A DNA stretch of 64,000 bases from Maricaulis maris_C (GTDB lineage Bacteria > Pseudomonadota > Alphaproteobacteria > Caulobacterales > Maricaulaceae), in contig NZ_JAGDYT010000025.1 of the NCBI RefSeq assembly GCF_049116555.1, positions 248,001 to 312,000 on the forward strand, read 5' to 3'. Below the pieces are notes generated by a model. That model had not been told where the DNA came from. It did no database searches and worked only from the letters and a program-made list of their open reading frames with translations. Made by a program: the position numbers and the translations under genes. Position 1 is the stretch's first letter. Every line of letters begins with the position of its first letter. Positions 1 through 8,568 of the stretch are shown piece by piece.

Positions 1-711
1 TGCGAACCAGTCGAACGGCTTCTCTTCTGCCAGCTTGTTCGGCACGGTCGGCGACAGGCGCGTATCGATGGGGGAGCCCATAAAGGTCATTGAAGCCGGC
101 CGGTTCGGGTCGTCATCCTCGGCCATCAGCGCGATTGCGGCCAGTGTTGGCGGGCCTGGCTGGCAGACAGCGACGACGTGGACATCCGGTCCCAGAAGGC
201 TGACCATTTCGCGGACATAGCTGGTGAATTCATCGAGATCGAAACGGCCGTCGGTGACCGGGACCATCCGCGCGTCCTGCCAGTCGGTGATGTAAACCTC
301 ACTATCAGGCAGGAAGGCTTCAACGGTGCCGCGCAGCAGGGTCGCATAATGGCCTGACATCGGAGCGACGAAGAGGACTTTTCGATCCGGCGTTTCATTG
401 CCGCGGGCCGCGATGAGCGCGTCATGATCGCGTTCGAAGTGGAGCAGTGAGCACCAGGGTTTGGTCCAGACGACTTCCTCGCTGACGCCAACGCATTGCC
501 CGTTGACCGTGGTGTGGTCGAGCATCCATTCCGGCTTGGCATAGCGCCGGGTCACGGATTCAAAGAGTTCGGCGGCGGCGGCCATCGAACGACCGGCAAT
601 GGAGTCGGCCATCGGATTCATCGGTGAGCGGAGGGCCTGCCGGGTGGCATTGGCTGCCGCGCGCCATGGAGTCATGGCGAGTCGATTGAATTCATAGACG
701 CTGTAAAGCAT
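1..711 (-). CDS. phaZ: Intracellular polyhydroxyalkanoate depolymerase (3' part outside window)
   Basis: Depolymerises stored polyhydroxybutyrate granules in the cytoplasm. I translated the reverse strand from the ATG at 711; 237 codons are open to the window edge, so the C-terminal part is missing. It begins MLYSVYEFNRL and carries the segment VVAVCQPGPPTLAA near residues 179-192. The CQP cysteine falls at about residue 183, the place of the catalytic cysteine of the Ralstonia-type intracellular PhaZ family. Further downstream, TFMGSPIDTRLSPTVPNKLAEE also matches the family. The assignment rests on remembered family motifs. The closest alternative is a PHA synthase-like alpha/beta hydrolase, which is less likely because synthases carry a GxCxG box instead. 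Confidence 0.85.
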   Translation of the reverse strand, partial: MLYSVYEFNRLAMTPWRAAANATRQALRSPMNPMADSIAGRSMAAAAELFESVTRRYAKPEWMLDHTTVNGQCVGVSEEVVWTKPWCSLLHFERDHDALIAARGNETPDRKVLFVAPMSGHYATLLRGTVEAFLPDSEVYITDWQDARMVPVTDGRFDLDEFTSYVREMVSLLGPDVHVVAVCQPGPPTLAAIALMAEDDDPNRPASMTFMGSPIDTRLSPTVPNKLAEEKPFDWFA

Positions 712-757
712 ACGCTCTCCTCGCGTCGGCGCCGTGCGCCGGCACTGTTCCGGACGA

Positions 758-1390
758 CTATCCGGGATTTTCCTCAAGGAAGTCTTGCAGGCGGAGCGCG
801 ACATCGCGCGGGTCCACGCCTGAGGTAAAGAGATCAACGAAACGCCCGTCGCCATCCATTACATAGATGATCGACGAATGATCCATCAGATAGTCACTGC
901 TGCTGTCTTCTTCCGCGCGTTGGTAGACCACGCGATAGGCCCGGGCGACGGCGGCAATCTGCGCCTCGCTCCCTGTCAGGCCGACAAGACCGTCGGGAAA
1001 AGCCGGCGAGCTGACATAGCGGGCCATCTGTTCCGGCGTGTCTCGCTCTGGATCGACCGTAATCAGGATGGGCTGAATTCGCGCCCGTTGTCCGGCATCC
1101 AGCTGGTCCATGGCGGCGGCCATGATCTGCAGCGAGAAGGGGCAGACATCCGGGCAATACGTGTAGCCGAAATAAATCAGCATGACCTTGCCGGCATAGG
1201 CTTCCTGCGTGACGCTTGCGCCGGTCTGGTCGATCAGTTCGAACGGGCCGCCCACCTGGGCTTCCCCGGTTGTGCGCACGCCTGAGCGACGCTCCACGAC
1301 CTCGCCCGGCTGGGTCAGCAAGAGGGTAAAGAACGCTATCAACAAGACTGTGGGCGCTGCGATCAGCAGCCAGAGCAATGGACGCGGCAT
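758..1390 (-). CDS. senC: SCO1/SenC family copper chaperone
   Basis: Membrane-anchored thioredoxin-fold protein that delivers copper to cytochrome c oxidase CuA. The reading frame is open further upstream, but I chose the ATG at 1390 (MPRPLLWLLIAAPTVLL), which puts one hydrophobic anchor at the N-terminus and gives 210 residues, normal for Sco. The copper-binding CxxxC is seen in YFGYTYCPDVCPFSL and the distal histidine ligand in YLMDHSSIIYV. It is divergent from regB, an arrangement reminiscent of the sen/reg loci of purple bacteria, which suggests a shared role in controlling oxidase assembly. Confidence 0.93.
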   Translation of the reverse strand: MPRPLLWLLIAAPTVLLIAFFTLLLTQPGEVVERRSGVRTTGEAQVGGPFELIDQTGASVTQEAYAGKVMLIYFGYTYCPDVCPFSLQIMAAAMDQLDAGQRARIQPILITVDPERDTPEQMARYVSSPAFPDGLVGLTGSEAQIAAVARAYRVVYQRAEEDSSSDYLMDHSSIIYVMDGDGRFVDLFTSGVDPRDVALRLQDFLEENPG

Positions 1391-1406
1391 TGTCACTCCT
1401 TGGCCG

Positions 1407-1427
1407 GCGCCCGGTCTATCCGGGCGC
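1407..1427. repeat. Perfect 8-bp inverted repeat in the senC leader
   Basis: GCGCCCGG, a 5-base spacer, then CCGGGCGC. It lies 17 bases upstream of the senC start and within the 150-base divergent senC/regB intergenic region. It could form a leader hairpin or be an operator; nothing else in the sequence decides between these. Confidence 0.5.
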
Positions 1428-1541
1428 AAACGAAGCATGCTAGTCAGAATGCTCCGGTTTTGCTGCGGATGCGAAGGTAGGGCCAAGCCCGCTCCCTGTC
1501 CATAACCGGACGCGGTCACGCTTTCAGGAGGCAAGCACGCG

Positions 1542-2864
1542 ATGAGTGAGAGCGATTGGGACCCCTATGGCGGGGACGCCCATCTGACACCGGTCTTCGG
1601 GCGGCTGCGCCTGCGTACGCTGGTCATGCTGAGATGGCTCGCGGTTGGCGGACAGACGCTGACCATTCTCGTCGTGCATTTCGTCGTCGGGTTCGAGCTG
1701 CCGATCGGATTCTGCCTCGGCCTGATTGCCATGAGCGCGCTCGTCAATACCTGGCTGACCCTTGCCGTGCCGCCGCAGAAATTCGCCCGAGACTGGGAAG
1801 CCTTCGCCCAGCTGGGTTTCGACATCCTCCAGATGTGTGCGCTGTTGACCCTGACAGGTGGCCTGCAGAATCCCTTCATCGTGATGCTCGCAGCGCCCAT
1901 CATCATTGCCGTCGCTGCCCTTCCGGCGCACTGGTCCGGCGGTGTCGCGGCGGTTGCGATCAGCGGGACAGGTGCGATGTGGCTGTGGAGCCTGCCCCTG
2001 CCCTGGTATGGCGGTGACACGCTTGACCTGCCGGGCATGTATGTCTTTGGCCTGTGGGCGGCTATCTTCATCGCCGTCGCCTTTACCGCCGTTTATTCCT
2101 GGCGGGTCAGTCAGGAAGGCAGACGCATGGCCACGGCGCTGGCGGCAACCCAGAGCGTTCTTTCCCGCGAGCAGCGCCTGTCGGCACTGGGTGCCCTTTC
2201 GGCCGCTGCCGCGCATGAGCTGGGAACGCCGCTGGCAACCATCCAGCTGACCGCCAAGGAAATGCTCCGCGAGATCGAGGCCGACTCGCCGCTGGCCGAG
2301 GACGCCGATCTCCTGGTTGCACAGGCGCGCCGTTGCCGCGACATACTGAAGCGGTTGGGCGAGGTGCAGGAAGCCTCCGATGAACGTCATGATCGTATCG
2401 AGTTTCTCGCCGCGCTCGAGGAGGCGAGCGTGCCCTTGCGCGGCCTTGGCCCGGTCGTGACCGTCGAGTTGTCGGAAACCGGCGATGGCGATGCGCCTGT
2501 CCTGCGGCGCATTCCGGAGCTGCTCTATGGCATCGGGAATTTCATTGAAAACTCAGTAGATTTCGCGGCCTCCCGCGTTGTTGTGGAAGGGCGATGGGAC
2601 CGGTCCAACATCTATGTTCGTGTGCTCGATGACGGGCCTGGTTTTACCTCGGACATTCTTTCCAAGATCGGTGAGCCCTATGTTACGACCCGGTCGGGGA
2701 CTCCCGGTCAGGGCGGTCTCGGGCTCGGCGTCTTCATCGCCAAGACCATGATCGAGAAAAGCGGGGGTGTGGTCCGTTTTGACAATGCGCCCGGGCCGGG
2801 TGGTGCGATCGTCGCAATCCGCTGGCCGCGCAAACGGGTGGAGGCGACGCCTGCACTGGGCTAG
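1542..2864 (+). CDS. regB: Redox-sensing histidine kinase RegB/PrrB/ActS
   Basis: Global redox sensor kinase, 440 residues. Six hydrophobic segments lie in roughly residues 25-188, followed by a dimerisation/phosphoacceptor region (LSAAAAHELGTPLATIQ) and a HATPase domain with N box IGNFIENSVD and G boxes DDGPGF and GGLGLGVFIAK. The family hallmarks are all present: the quinone-binding heptapeptide GGLQNPF at residues 106-112, phosphoacceptor His225, and Cys265 in QARRCRDIL. These are the numbers I recall for Rhodobacter capsulatus RegB. AGGAGG lies 11 bases upstream of the ATG. regA follows after 37 bases and is presumably co-transcribed. Confidence 0.95.
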   Translation: MSESDWDPYGGDAHLTPVFGRLRLRTLVMLRWLAVGGQTLTILVVHFVVGFELPIGFCLGLIAMSALVNTWLTLAVPPQKFARDWEAFAQLGFDILQMCALLTLTGGLQNPFIVMLAAPIIIAVAALPAHWSGGVAAVAISGTGAMWLWSLPLPWYGGDTLDLPGMYVFGLWAAIFIAVAFTAVYSWRVSQEGRRMATALAATQSVLSREQRLSALGALSAAAAHELGTPLATIQLTAKEMLREIEADSPLAEDADLLVAQARRCRDILKRLGEVQEASDERHDRIEFLAALEEASVPLRGLGPVVTVELSETGDGDAPVLRRIPELLYGIGNFIENSVDFAASRVVVEGRWDRSNIYVRVLDDGPGFTSDILSKIGEPYVTTRSGTPGQGGLGLGVFIAKTMIEKSGGVVRFDNAPGPGGAIVAIRWPRKRVEATPALG

Positions 2865-2901
2865 ATAATGGACAAAGACCAAAATTCACGAGGACCGACG
2901 C

Positions 2902-3453
2902 GTGAGCGAGATCGAATACGAGCTTCCCGAAGACAAATCCCTTCTCATCCTGGACGATGATGCGCCCTTCAGGACCCGTCTTGGCCGTGCCATGACCGGT
3001 CGCGGTTTCATCGTCTCGGCCGTGGCCAGTGTTGATGAGGCCAAGGAAGTGGCCCGCTCCAACCCACCGGCCTTCGCCGTGCTGGACCTGCGCCTGCAGG
3101 ACGGGGACGGACTGGATGTGGTCAAGGCGTTGCACGCCTCGCGCGCCGATTGCCGTGTCGTGATGCTGACCGGTTACGGCAATATCGCGACGGCAGTGGC
3201 TGCCGTGAAAGCCGGCGCCGTGGATTATCTCTCCAAACCGGCCGATGCCGATGACATCATCAAGGCGCTGCTGGCCCACCCGGAAGACAAGCCGGAGCCG
3301 CCGGAGAACCCGATGTCGGCCGATCGCGTGCGCTGGGAGCATATCCAGCGCGTTTTCGAGCTGTGTGATCACAATGTCTCGGAGACCGCGCGCCGGCTGA
3401 ACATGCACCGCCGCACCCTGCAGCGCATCCTGGCAAAACGCGCACCGCGCTAG
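2902..3453 (+). CDS. regA: Response regulator RegA/PrrA/ActR
   Basis: Cognate regulator of RegB, 183 residues, starting with GTG after a GAGGA ribosome site. The receiver domain (about residues 13-127) has the acidic patch ILDDD, phosphoacceptor Asp62 in VLDLRLQDGDG, the MLTGYG threonine segment and the K of LSKPAD. A short linker with three prolines (KPEPPENP) precedes a Fis-type helix-turn-helix, ending SETARRLNMHRRTLQRILAKRAPR, which is strongly conserved in this family. Known targets in relatives include oxidase, cytochrome, nitrogen-fixation and hydrogenase genes; nearby candidates here are senC and the ccm genes. The stop codon overlaps the convergent gene's stop (CTAG). Confidence 0.96.
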   Translation: MSEIEYELPEDKSLLILDDDAPFRTRLGRAMTGRGFIVSAVASVDEAKEVARSNPPAFAVLDLRLQDGDGLDVVKALHASRADCRVVMLTGYGNIATAVAAVKAGAVDYLSKPADADDIIKALLAHPEDKPEPPENPMSADRVRWEHIQRVFELCDHNVSETARRLNMHRRTLQRILAKRAPR

Positions 3454-4199
3454 CGGGTGGCCATCTCGCTGGGGGCGACCCGGGCATAGCCATAAACGGG
3501 GCCGCCATTGGCGCCCTGAACGATGGCGACCGTGCCATAGCGACGGAAACTCTCACCGGTGAAAGTGGCCGGTCCGCCCGACCAATTTCCCAGATATGTC
3601 ATGCTCTTGACCATGTTGTAGTGAAGCATGTCGAGGCCGTCATTCTCGCCCGCGCGGACTTCCACCGTGGCCCATCCGGGCGAGTAGGCGACGAGCCAGA
3701 CATCCAGTTCCTCTTCCGGCGCATTGCCGTCCAGCGTGACCTGAAAGGAGCCGAAGGGACCGTCGGCAACCGTGATAACCGGGCTGTCCGGCATGGCCGT
3801 CAGGCGTTCGCCCACGGCCAGGGCAACGGCATCGCGCTCCCAGCCGGGCGCATCGGTCACGCCATCAACCACGAAATGGGGCGTGTAGAGACGGGGCACG
3901 TCGAGCCGCGGCAGATAGGTCCGCTGGCGCTGGACATATTCCGGTCGGGCATAGGTGTCGGTCCAGCCATACATGTCCCAGTAGGACACCGCATAGGCGA
4001 GCACGAAGACGTTTTCGCGCTGGTCCAGTTCACCGAGATAGCGATTCGCTTCCGGGCACAGCCCGCAGCCCTGACTGGTGAAGAGCTCGACCAGGACCGG
4101 GCGCTCTTCGCAGGGCGCCTCGGCGTCATCCTGAGCGACCGCAACCGGCAGTGACAGCCCGCTCATGACTGCGAGCAAAAGGGGAAGGAGCCATTTCAT
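3450..4199 (-). CDS. DUF1223 family exported thioredoxin-like protein
   Basis: Exported protein of unknown function, 249 residues. The start at 4199 was chosen because it places a signal peptide (MKWLLPLLLAVMSGLSLPVAVAQ) at the N-terminus. The next part, VLVELFTSQGCGLCPEANRYLGEL, has a CGLC motif in a thioredoxin-like setting that is characteristic of DUF1223. An envelope redox role is inference from that motif. It lies downstream of acnA on the same strand, but a strong hairpin sits between them, so it is probably a separate transcript. Confidence 0.85.
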   Translation of the reverse strand: MKWLLPLLLAVMSGLSLPVAVAQDDAEAPCEERPVLVELFTSQGCGLCPEANRYLGELDQRENVFVLAYAVSYWDMYGWTDTYARPEYVQRQRTYLPRLDVPRLYTPHFVVDGVTDAPGWERDAVALAVGERLTAMPDSPVITVADGPFGSFQVTLDGNAPEEELDVWLVAYSPGWATVEVRAGENDGLDMLHYNMVKSMTYLGNWSGGPATFTGESFRRYGTVAIVQGANGGPVYGYARVAPSEMATR

Positions 4200-4217
4200 G
4201 GCATCTAGATAAGCATG

Positions 4218-4259
4218 CCCGCCCGCATCATCCAATCAATTGGACGTGACGCGGGCGGG
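4218..4259. terminator. Long hairpin after acnA
   Basis: Outer arms CCCGCCCGC (4218-4226) and GCGGGCGGG (4251-4259) enclose an inner stem TCCAAT/ATTGGA (4231-4236 / 4239-4244) with a CA loop. It follows the acnA stop codon. There is no long T-run, so it may act as a terminator or a 3' end stabiliser. Confidence 0.55.
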
Positions 4260-4277
4260 AGAATGCTGTCCGGCGAC

Positions 4278-6953
4278 TTACGACGCTGCGAGGTTGCGCA
4301 GAACGTAGTGCAGGATGCCGCCATGGCGGAAGTATTCGAGCTCGTTCTCGGTATCGATCCGGGCGCGGGCCGGGGCGGTTTTCACCGCGCCGTCCGGGAA
4401 AGTGATCTCGACGGTCATCACGGCGCGCGGCTCGAGGCTTTCAATGCCCTTGATCGTGACTGTCTCGTCACCGGTCATGCCGAGCGATTCCCAGCTTCCA
4501 CCATCCTCGAATTGCAGGGGCAGGACACCCATGCCGATCAGGTTGGAGCGGTGGATACGCTCGAAGCTCTCGGCGATGACGGCCTTCACGCCCAGCAGGC
4601 GCGTGCCCTTGGCTGCCCAGTCACGTGAGGAGCCCGTGCCGTATTCCTTGCCACCGAACACGACCAGCGGCGTACCCGCGGCCTGGTGCTCCATGCAGGC
4701 GTCAAAGATATCGACCTGCTTGCCGTCCTTGAGCGTGTAACCGCCCTCGACGCCGTCCAGCATCTTGTTCTTGATGCGGATATTGGCGAACGTGCCGCGC
4801 ATCATGACTTCGTGATTGCCGCGACGCGAGCCGTAGGAGTTGAACTCCAGCACCGGAACCTGACGTTCCTGCAGGTAGCGACCAGCCGGGCTGTCGGCCT
4901 TGATCGAACCGGCCGGCGAAATGTGGTCGGTCGTGATCGAGTCGCCGAACAGGCCCATGATCTTGGCATTGATGACATCGCCCGGGCTTTCCGGATCCAT
5001 CGTCATGCCTTCGAAATAGGGCGGGTTCTGAACATAGGTGGATGTGTGGTCCCAGGCATAGGTCAGGCCACCGGAGACTTCGATACCGCCCCAGGCGTCA
5101 TCACCCTTGAACACGTCGGCATAGCGCTTGGCGAACATGTCCGGCGTGACCGAGGTGCGCACCACTTCGGCGATCTCTGCCGAGCTCGGCCAGATGTCCT
5201 TCAGATAGACGTCATTGCCGTCCTGGTCCTGGCCCAGCGGGTCGGTGACCAGATTGACTTTCATCGAACCCGCCAGGGCGTAGGCGACAACCAGCGGCGG
5301 CGAGGCCAGATAGTTGGCGCGCACATCCGGCGAGATCCGGCCTTCGAAGTTGCGGTTACCCGACAGTACGGACGTCGCGACGAGGTCATTCTCGTTGATC
5401 GTCTTGGAAATGGCCGGCGGCAGCGGGCCCGAATTGCCGATACAGGTGGTGCAACCATAACCCACGAGATCGAAGCCCAGCGCGTCGAGATCGTCATTCA
5501 GGCCGGCGCGCAGCAGATAATCGGTCACAACCTGGGAACCCGGAGCCAGCGAGGTCTTCACCCAGGGTTTGGTCTTGAGGCCCTTGGCCACGGCGTTGCG
5601 GGCGAGGAGGCCGGCGCCGAGCATGACGGACGGGTTGGATGTGTTGGTACAAGAGGTGATGGCCGCGATCGCGACATCGCCATTGGTGAAGGGGAAATCC
5701 TCACCAGTGACCGGTGCAGACTTGTCCAGCTCGTCGCCCTTGCCGTACTCGCTTTCCATGATGCGCGCGAAGCCGGCAGCGGCATTGGACAGCTCGATCC
5801 AGTCCTGCGGACGCTTGGGACCGGACACGGCCGGCACGACACTCGACATGTCCAGGTGCAGCGTATCGGTGAAGGTCGGGTCGGCGTCATATTCCGGGCG
5901 GAACATGCCCTGGGCCCTGGAATAGGCTTCCACGAGCGCGACGCGCTTGTCATCGCGGCCGGTGGCCTTGAGATAGGCGAGGGTTTCGTTGTCGACCGGG
6001 AAGAAGCCGCAGGTCGCACCGTATTCGGGCGCCATGTTGGCGATGGTGGCTTCGTCTTCCAGGGAAAGATGGTCGAGGCCGGTGCCGTAGAACTCCACAA
6101 ACTTGCCGACCACGCCCTTCTTGCGAAGCATTTCGACGACTTTGAGGACCAGGTCGGTCGCGGTCGCGCCTTCCGGCAGCTTGCCGGTCAGCTCGAAGCC
6201 GATGACTTCCGGAATCAGCATGGAGACCGGCTGGCCGAGCATGGCTGCTTCGGCTTCGATACCGCCGACACCCCAACCCAGGACGGCGAGGCCATTGATC
6301 ATGGTGGTGTGGCTGTCAGTGCCAACGCAGGTGTCGGGATAGGCGACGGTTTCGCCGTTTTCTTCCTTGGTCCAGACAGCTTGGGCAAGATTTTCCAGAT
6401 TGACCTGGTGGATGATGCCCGTGCCCGGCGGGACGACGCGGAAATTGTCAAACGCCTTGGCGCCCCATTTGAGGAATTTGTAGCGCTCGCCATTGCGCTC
6501 GTATTCGCGTTCGACATTCTTGGCGAAGCTGTTGGCCTGGCCGAAATTGTCGACCATGACCGAGTGGTCGATCACGAGGTCGACCGGGACTTGCGGGTTG
6601 ATGCGATCCGGGTCTGCGCCGAGTTTGGTCGCGGCATCGCGCATGGCGGCGAGGTCGACCACGGCCGGAACACCGGTGAAGTCCTGCATGACCACGCGGG
6701 CCGGGCGGTAAGCGATCTCATGGGTCGACTTGCGGGTCGTCAGCCATTCGGCCATCGCCTCGATATCAGCCTTGGTGACGGTCTTGCCGTCTTCAAAACG
6801 CAGCAGGTTTTCCAGAAGCACTTTCAGCGAGCCCGGGAGGCGGGAAACCCCGGCCAGGCCATTCGCTTCGGCGACCTTCAGGTCATAATAGACATAGGTT
6901 TCACCGGCAGCGGTGAGGGTGCGTTTACAGGAAAAGCTGTCGAGAGAGGGCAT
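4278..6953 (-). CDS. acnA: Aconitate hydratase A
   Basis: Cytoplasmic TCA enzyme interconverting citrate and isocitrate, 891 residues, the usual AcnA/IRP1-like length. The 4Fe-4S ligands are visible in ITSCTNTSNP and GYGCTTCIGNSG. Other family segments are VIDHSVMVDNFG, CVGTDSHTTMINGL, and the swivel-domain SRRGNHEVMMRGTFANIR and GTGSSRDWAAKG. A second ATG at 6968 is in frame, but AGGA lies 8 bases before the ATG at 6953, so that start is preferred. Its promoter should lie in the 156-base region shared with ccmA. Confidence 0.97.
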   Translation of the reverse strand: MPSLDSFSCKRTLTAAGETYVYYDLKVAEANGLAGVSRLPGSLKVLLENLLRFEDGKTVTKADIEAMAEWLTTRKSTHEIAYRPARVVMQDFTGVPAVVDLAAMRDAATKLGADPDRINPQVPVDLVIDHSVMVDNFGQANSFAKNVEREYERNGERYKFLKWGAKAFDNFRVVPPGTGIIHQVNLENLAQAVWTKEENGETVAYPDTCVGTDSHTTMINGLAVLGWGVGGIEAEAAMLGQPVSMLIPEVIGFELTGKLPEGATATDLVLKVVEMLRKKGVVGKFVEFYGTGLDHLSLEDEATIANMAPEYGATCGFFPVDNETLAYLKATGRDDKRVALVEAYSRAQGMFRPEYDADPTFTDTLHLDMSSVVPAVSGPKRPQDWIELSNAAAGFARIMESEYGKGDELDKSAPVTGEDFPFTNGDVAIAAITSCTNTSNPSVMLGAGLLARNAVAKGLKTKPWVKTSLAPGSQVVTDYLLRAGLNDDLDALGFDLVGYGCTTCIGNSGPLPPAISKTINENDLVATSVLSGNRNFEGRISPDVRANYLASPPLVVAYALAGSMKVNLVTDPLGQDQDGNDVYLKDIWPSSAEIAEVVRTSVTPDMFAKRYADVFKGDDAWGGIEVSGGLTYAWDHTSTYVQNPPYFEGMTMDPESPGDVINAKIMGLFGDSITTDHISPAGSIKADSPAGRYLQERQVPVLEFNSYGSRRGNHEVMMRGTFANIRIKNKMLDGVEGGYTLKDGKQVDIFDACMEHQAAGTPLVVFGGKEYGTGSSRDWAAKGTRLLGVKAVIAESFERIHRSNLIGMGVLPLQFEDGGSWESLGMTGDETVTIKGIESLEPRAVMTVEITFPDGAVKTAPARARIDTENELEYFRHGGILHYVLRNLAAS

Positions 6954-7109
6954 ATGCGTCGTCCTCATGAGGTCAGGGGTAAAATACCCGGTGGGGAGGG
7001 TAGCCGCAGGTTACGGCCATATGTTTTGGCGGGGTTTTAGCCGGACATTCGGTTTGCTGCAATGCGGCGTTCCGTGCGTTGACGGATGGCGCGCGGTCAG
7101 GCGACATGC

Positions 7110-7769
7110 ATGACCATGCAAAGCGCGATCGAAATTTCTCCGGACATGCCGGAACTTGTGACGGAAACACTCCGGGTTTCCGGTTTGTCGCTGGCGCGCG
7201 GGGGGATTGAGCTGGTCCGCGGTTTTTCGCTTGATCTCGCGCCCGGGGATGCCGTGCTCATGAGCGGCCCGAACGGGACCGGCAAGACGACATTGCTCAG
7301 AGCGCTTGCCGGCTTTATCCGACCCGATGCGGGTGACATTCGTTTCGGCGAGCTGCCTCCCGGTGAGGTTGCTGCGGATTGTCTGGGCTGGCTTGGGCAT
7401 GCCGATGGCCTCAAGCCCAATGAGACGCCCCGCGCTGCGCTGCGCTTCTGGGCGGACCTCACCGGGCAGAGCCGGAAGGCCATTCTACCGCTCATGCGGG
7501 CGATGGCGGTGGAGAGCCTGATCGACCGGCCCGCTGCGCGCCTGTCGCGCGGCCAGCAGCGGCGGACGGCATTGGTGCGCGTCGCCCTGGCCAATCGCCC
7601 GATCTGGTTACTCGATGAACCGGCCGGTCCGCTCGACGGCGGCGGTCGCGCGCGGCTGGCCTCCCTTGTCGCCTGGCACCGTGCCCGCGGCGGCAGTGTG
7701 GTTGCCGCGACCCATCAATTGCTCGACTGGCCTGATGCCAGGCGGATTGATCTGGGAGCGCATCGATGA
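7110..7769 (+). CDS. ccmA: Heme exporter ATP-binding protein CcmA
   Basis: ATPase of the CcmABCD complex that releases holo-CcmE during cytochrome c maturation. Walker A is GPNGTGKTTLLRALAG, the signature is LSRGQQRRTALVRVAL and Walker B is IWLLDEP. The start is uncertain: in-frame starts lie at 7086, 7110, 7116 and 7146. I took 7110 because CAGG lies 8 bases before it; family alignment would also allow 7146. It is the first gene of ccmABCDG and overlaps ccmB by 4 bases (ATGA), which indicates translational coupling. Confidence 0.94.
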   Translation: MTMQSAIEISPDMPELVTETLRVSGLSLARGGIELVRGFSLDLAPGDAVLMSGPNGTGKTTLLRALAGFIRPDAGDIRFGELPPGEVAADCLGWLGHADGLKPNETPRAALRFWADLTGQSRKAILPLMRAMAVESLIDRPAARLSRGQQRRTALVRVALANRPIWLLDEPAGPLDGGGRARLASLVAWHRARGGSVVAATHQLLDWPDARRIDLGAHR

Positions 7770-8434
7770 GCGCGCTGGGAGCGATCTTCATGCGAGAGGC
7801 TCGCCTGGCCTGGGCCGGTGGCGGCGGCGCAGCCGGGCCGGCAGCCTTTTTCCTCGCCGCGATAACCCTGGCACCGCTGGCCATCGGTCCGGCGGCAGAC
7901 CTCCTCTCCGCGGTTGGGCCCGGTATCATGGGCTTTGCCGCGCTGCTCTCCGTCCTGCAATCCGCCGACCGCCTGTTTGGTGATGATCATGGCGATGGAA
8001 CCGCCGAGCTCTACCTGCTCAGCGGCGTCTCGCCGGCCTGGCTGGTACTGGCCAAGGTCACGGGTCAGGCGCTGGCCACACTCTGGCCCCTGCCGGTGAT
8101 CGGATGCCTCGGCGCGATGATGTACGGCGTGCCCGTCCAACCGGCCATGATGGGCGCACTGGCGCTGCTGGCAGCTATCCCGGCGCTGTCGCTGATTGCC
8201 GGATTTGCCGGTGCCCTCGCCGCCGGGATACGGCGCAGCGGCTTGCTGATTGCCCTGATTGCGACTCCGATGATGGTGCCGGTCCTGATTTTTGCCGCGG
8301 GCGCCGGACGCTCTGCCTTCGAGGGTGACGAGCGGGCCTTGGCCAATCTTTTGCTCACTGCGGCGGTCTCGCTTGGCACAATCGCGCTTGCTCCCTTCGG
8401 TATTGCCGCGGCGATCCGTAGCCGGTTGGGTTAG
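7766..8434 (+). CDS. ccmB: Heme exporter membrane protein CcmB
   Basis: Membrane subunit of the CcmAB transporter, 222 residues with about six hydrophobic segments. Typical family features are the early GGGGAAGPAAFFLAAITLAPLAIG and the cytoplasmic LFGDDHGDGTAELYLLSG. The start codon overlaps the ccmA stop. A gap of 134 bases without a recognisable gene separates it from ccmC. Confidence 0.94.
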   Translation: MSALGAIFMREARLAWAGGGGAAGPAAFFLAAITLAPLAIGPAADLLSAVGPGIMGFAALLSVLQSADRLFGDDHGDGTAELYLLSGVSPAWLVLAKVTGQALATLWPLPVIGCLGAMMYGVPVQPAMMGALALLAAIPALSLIAGFAGALAAGIRRSGLLIALIATPMMVPVLIFAAGAGRSAFEGDERALANLLLTAAVSLGTIALAPFGIAAAIRSRLG

Positions 8435-8568
8435 GTCGGCTGACCCGTGCCTCACCGGAAATGCCGGGCGCCCGACCGCGCTGTCTGTGCCGTCGCGTCC
8501 TCTTGTGGCCCGGGACGGGATCGTTTGCCGCACTTGCCGGTTGGTCGGTCGCAAAGTAATCAGCTGAC

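Noticed and set aside
4686..7040. Long open frame of 784 codons on the plus strand across acnA
   Set aside because: It is antisense to a complete, motif-bearing aconitase and its product resembles no protein; long antisense frames are expected in GC-rich coding DNA.
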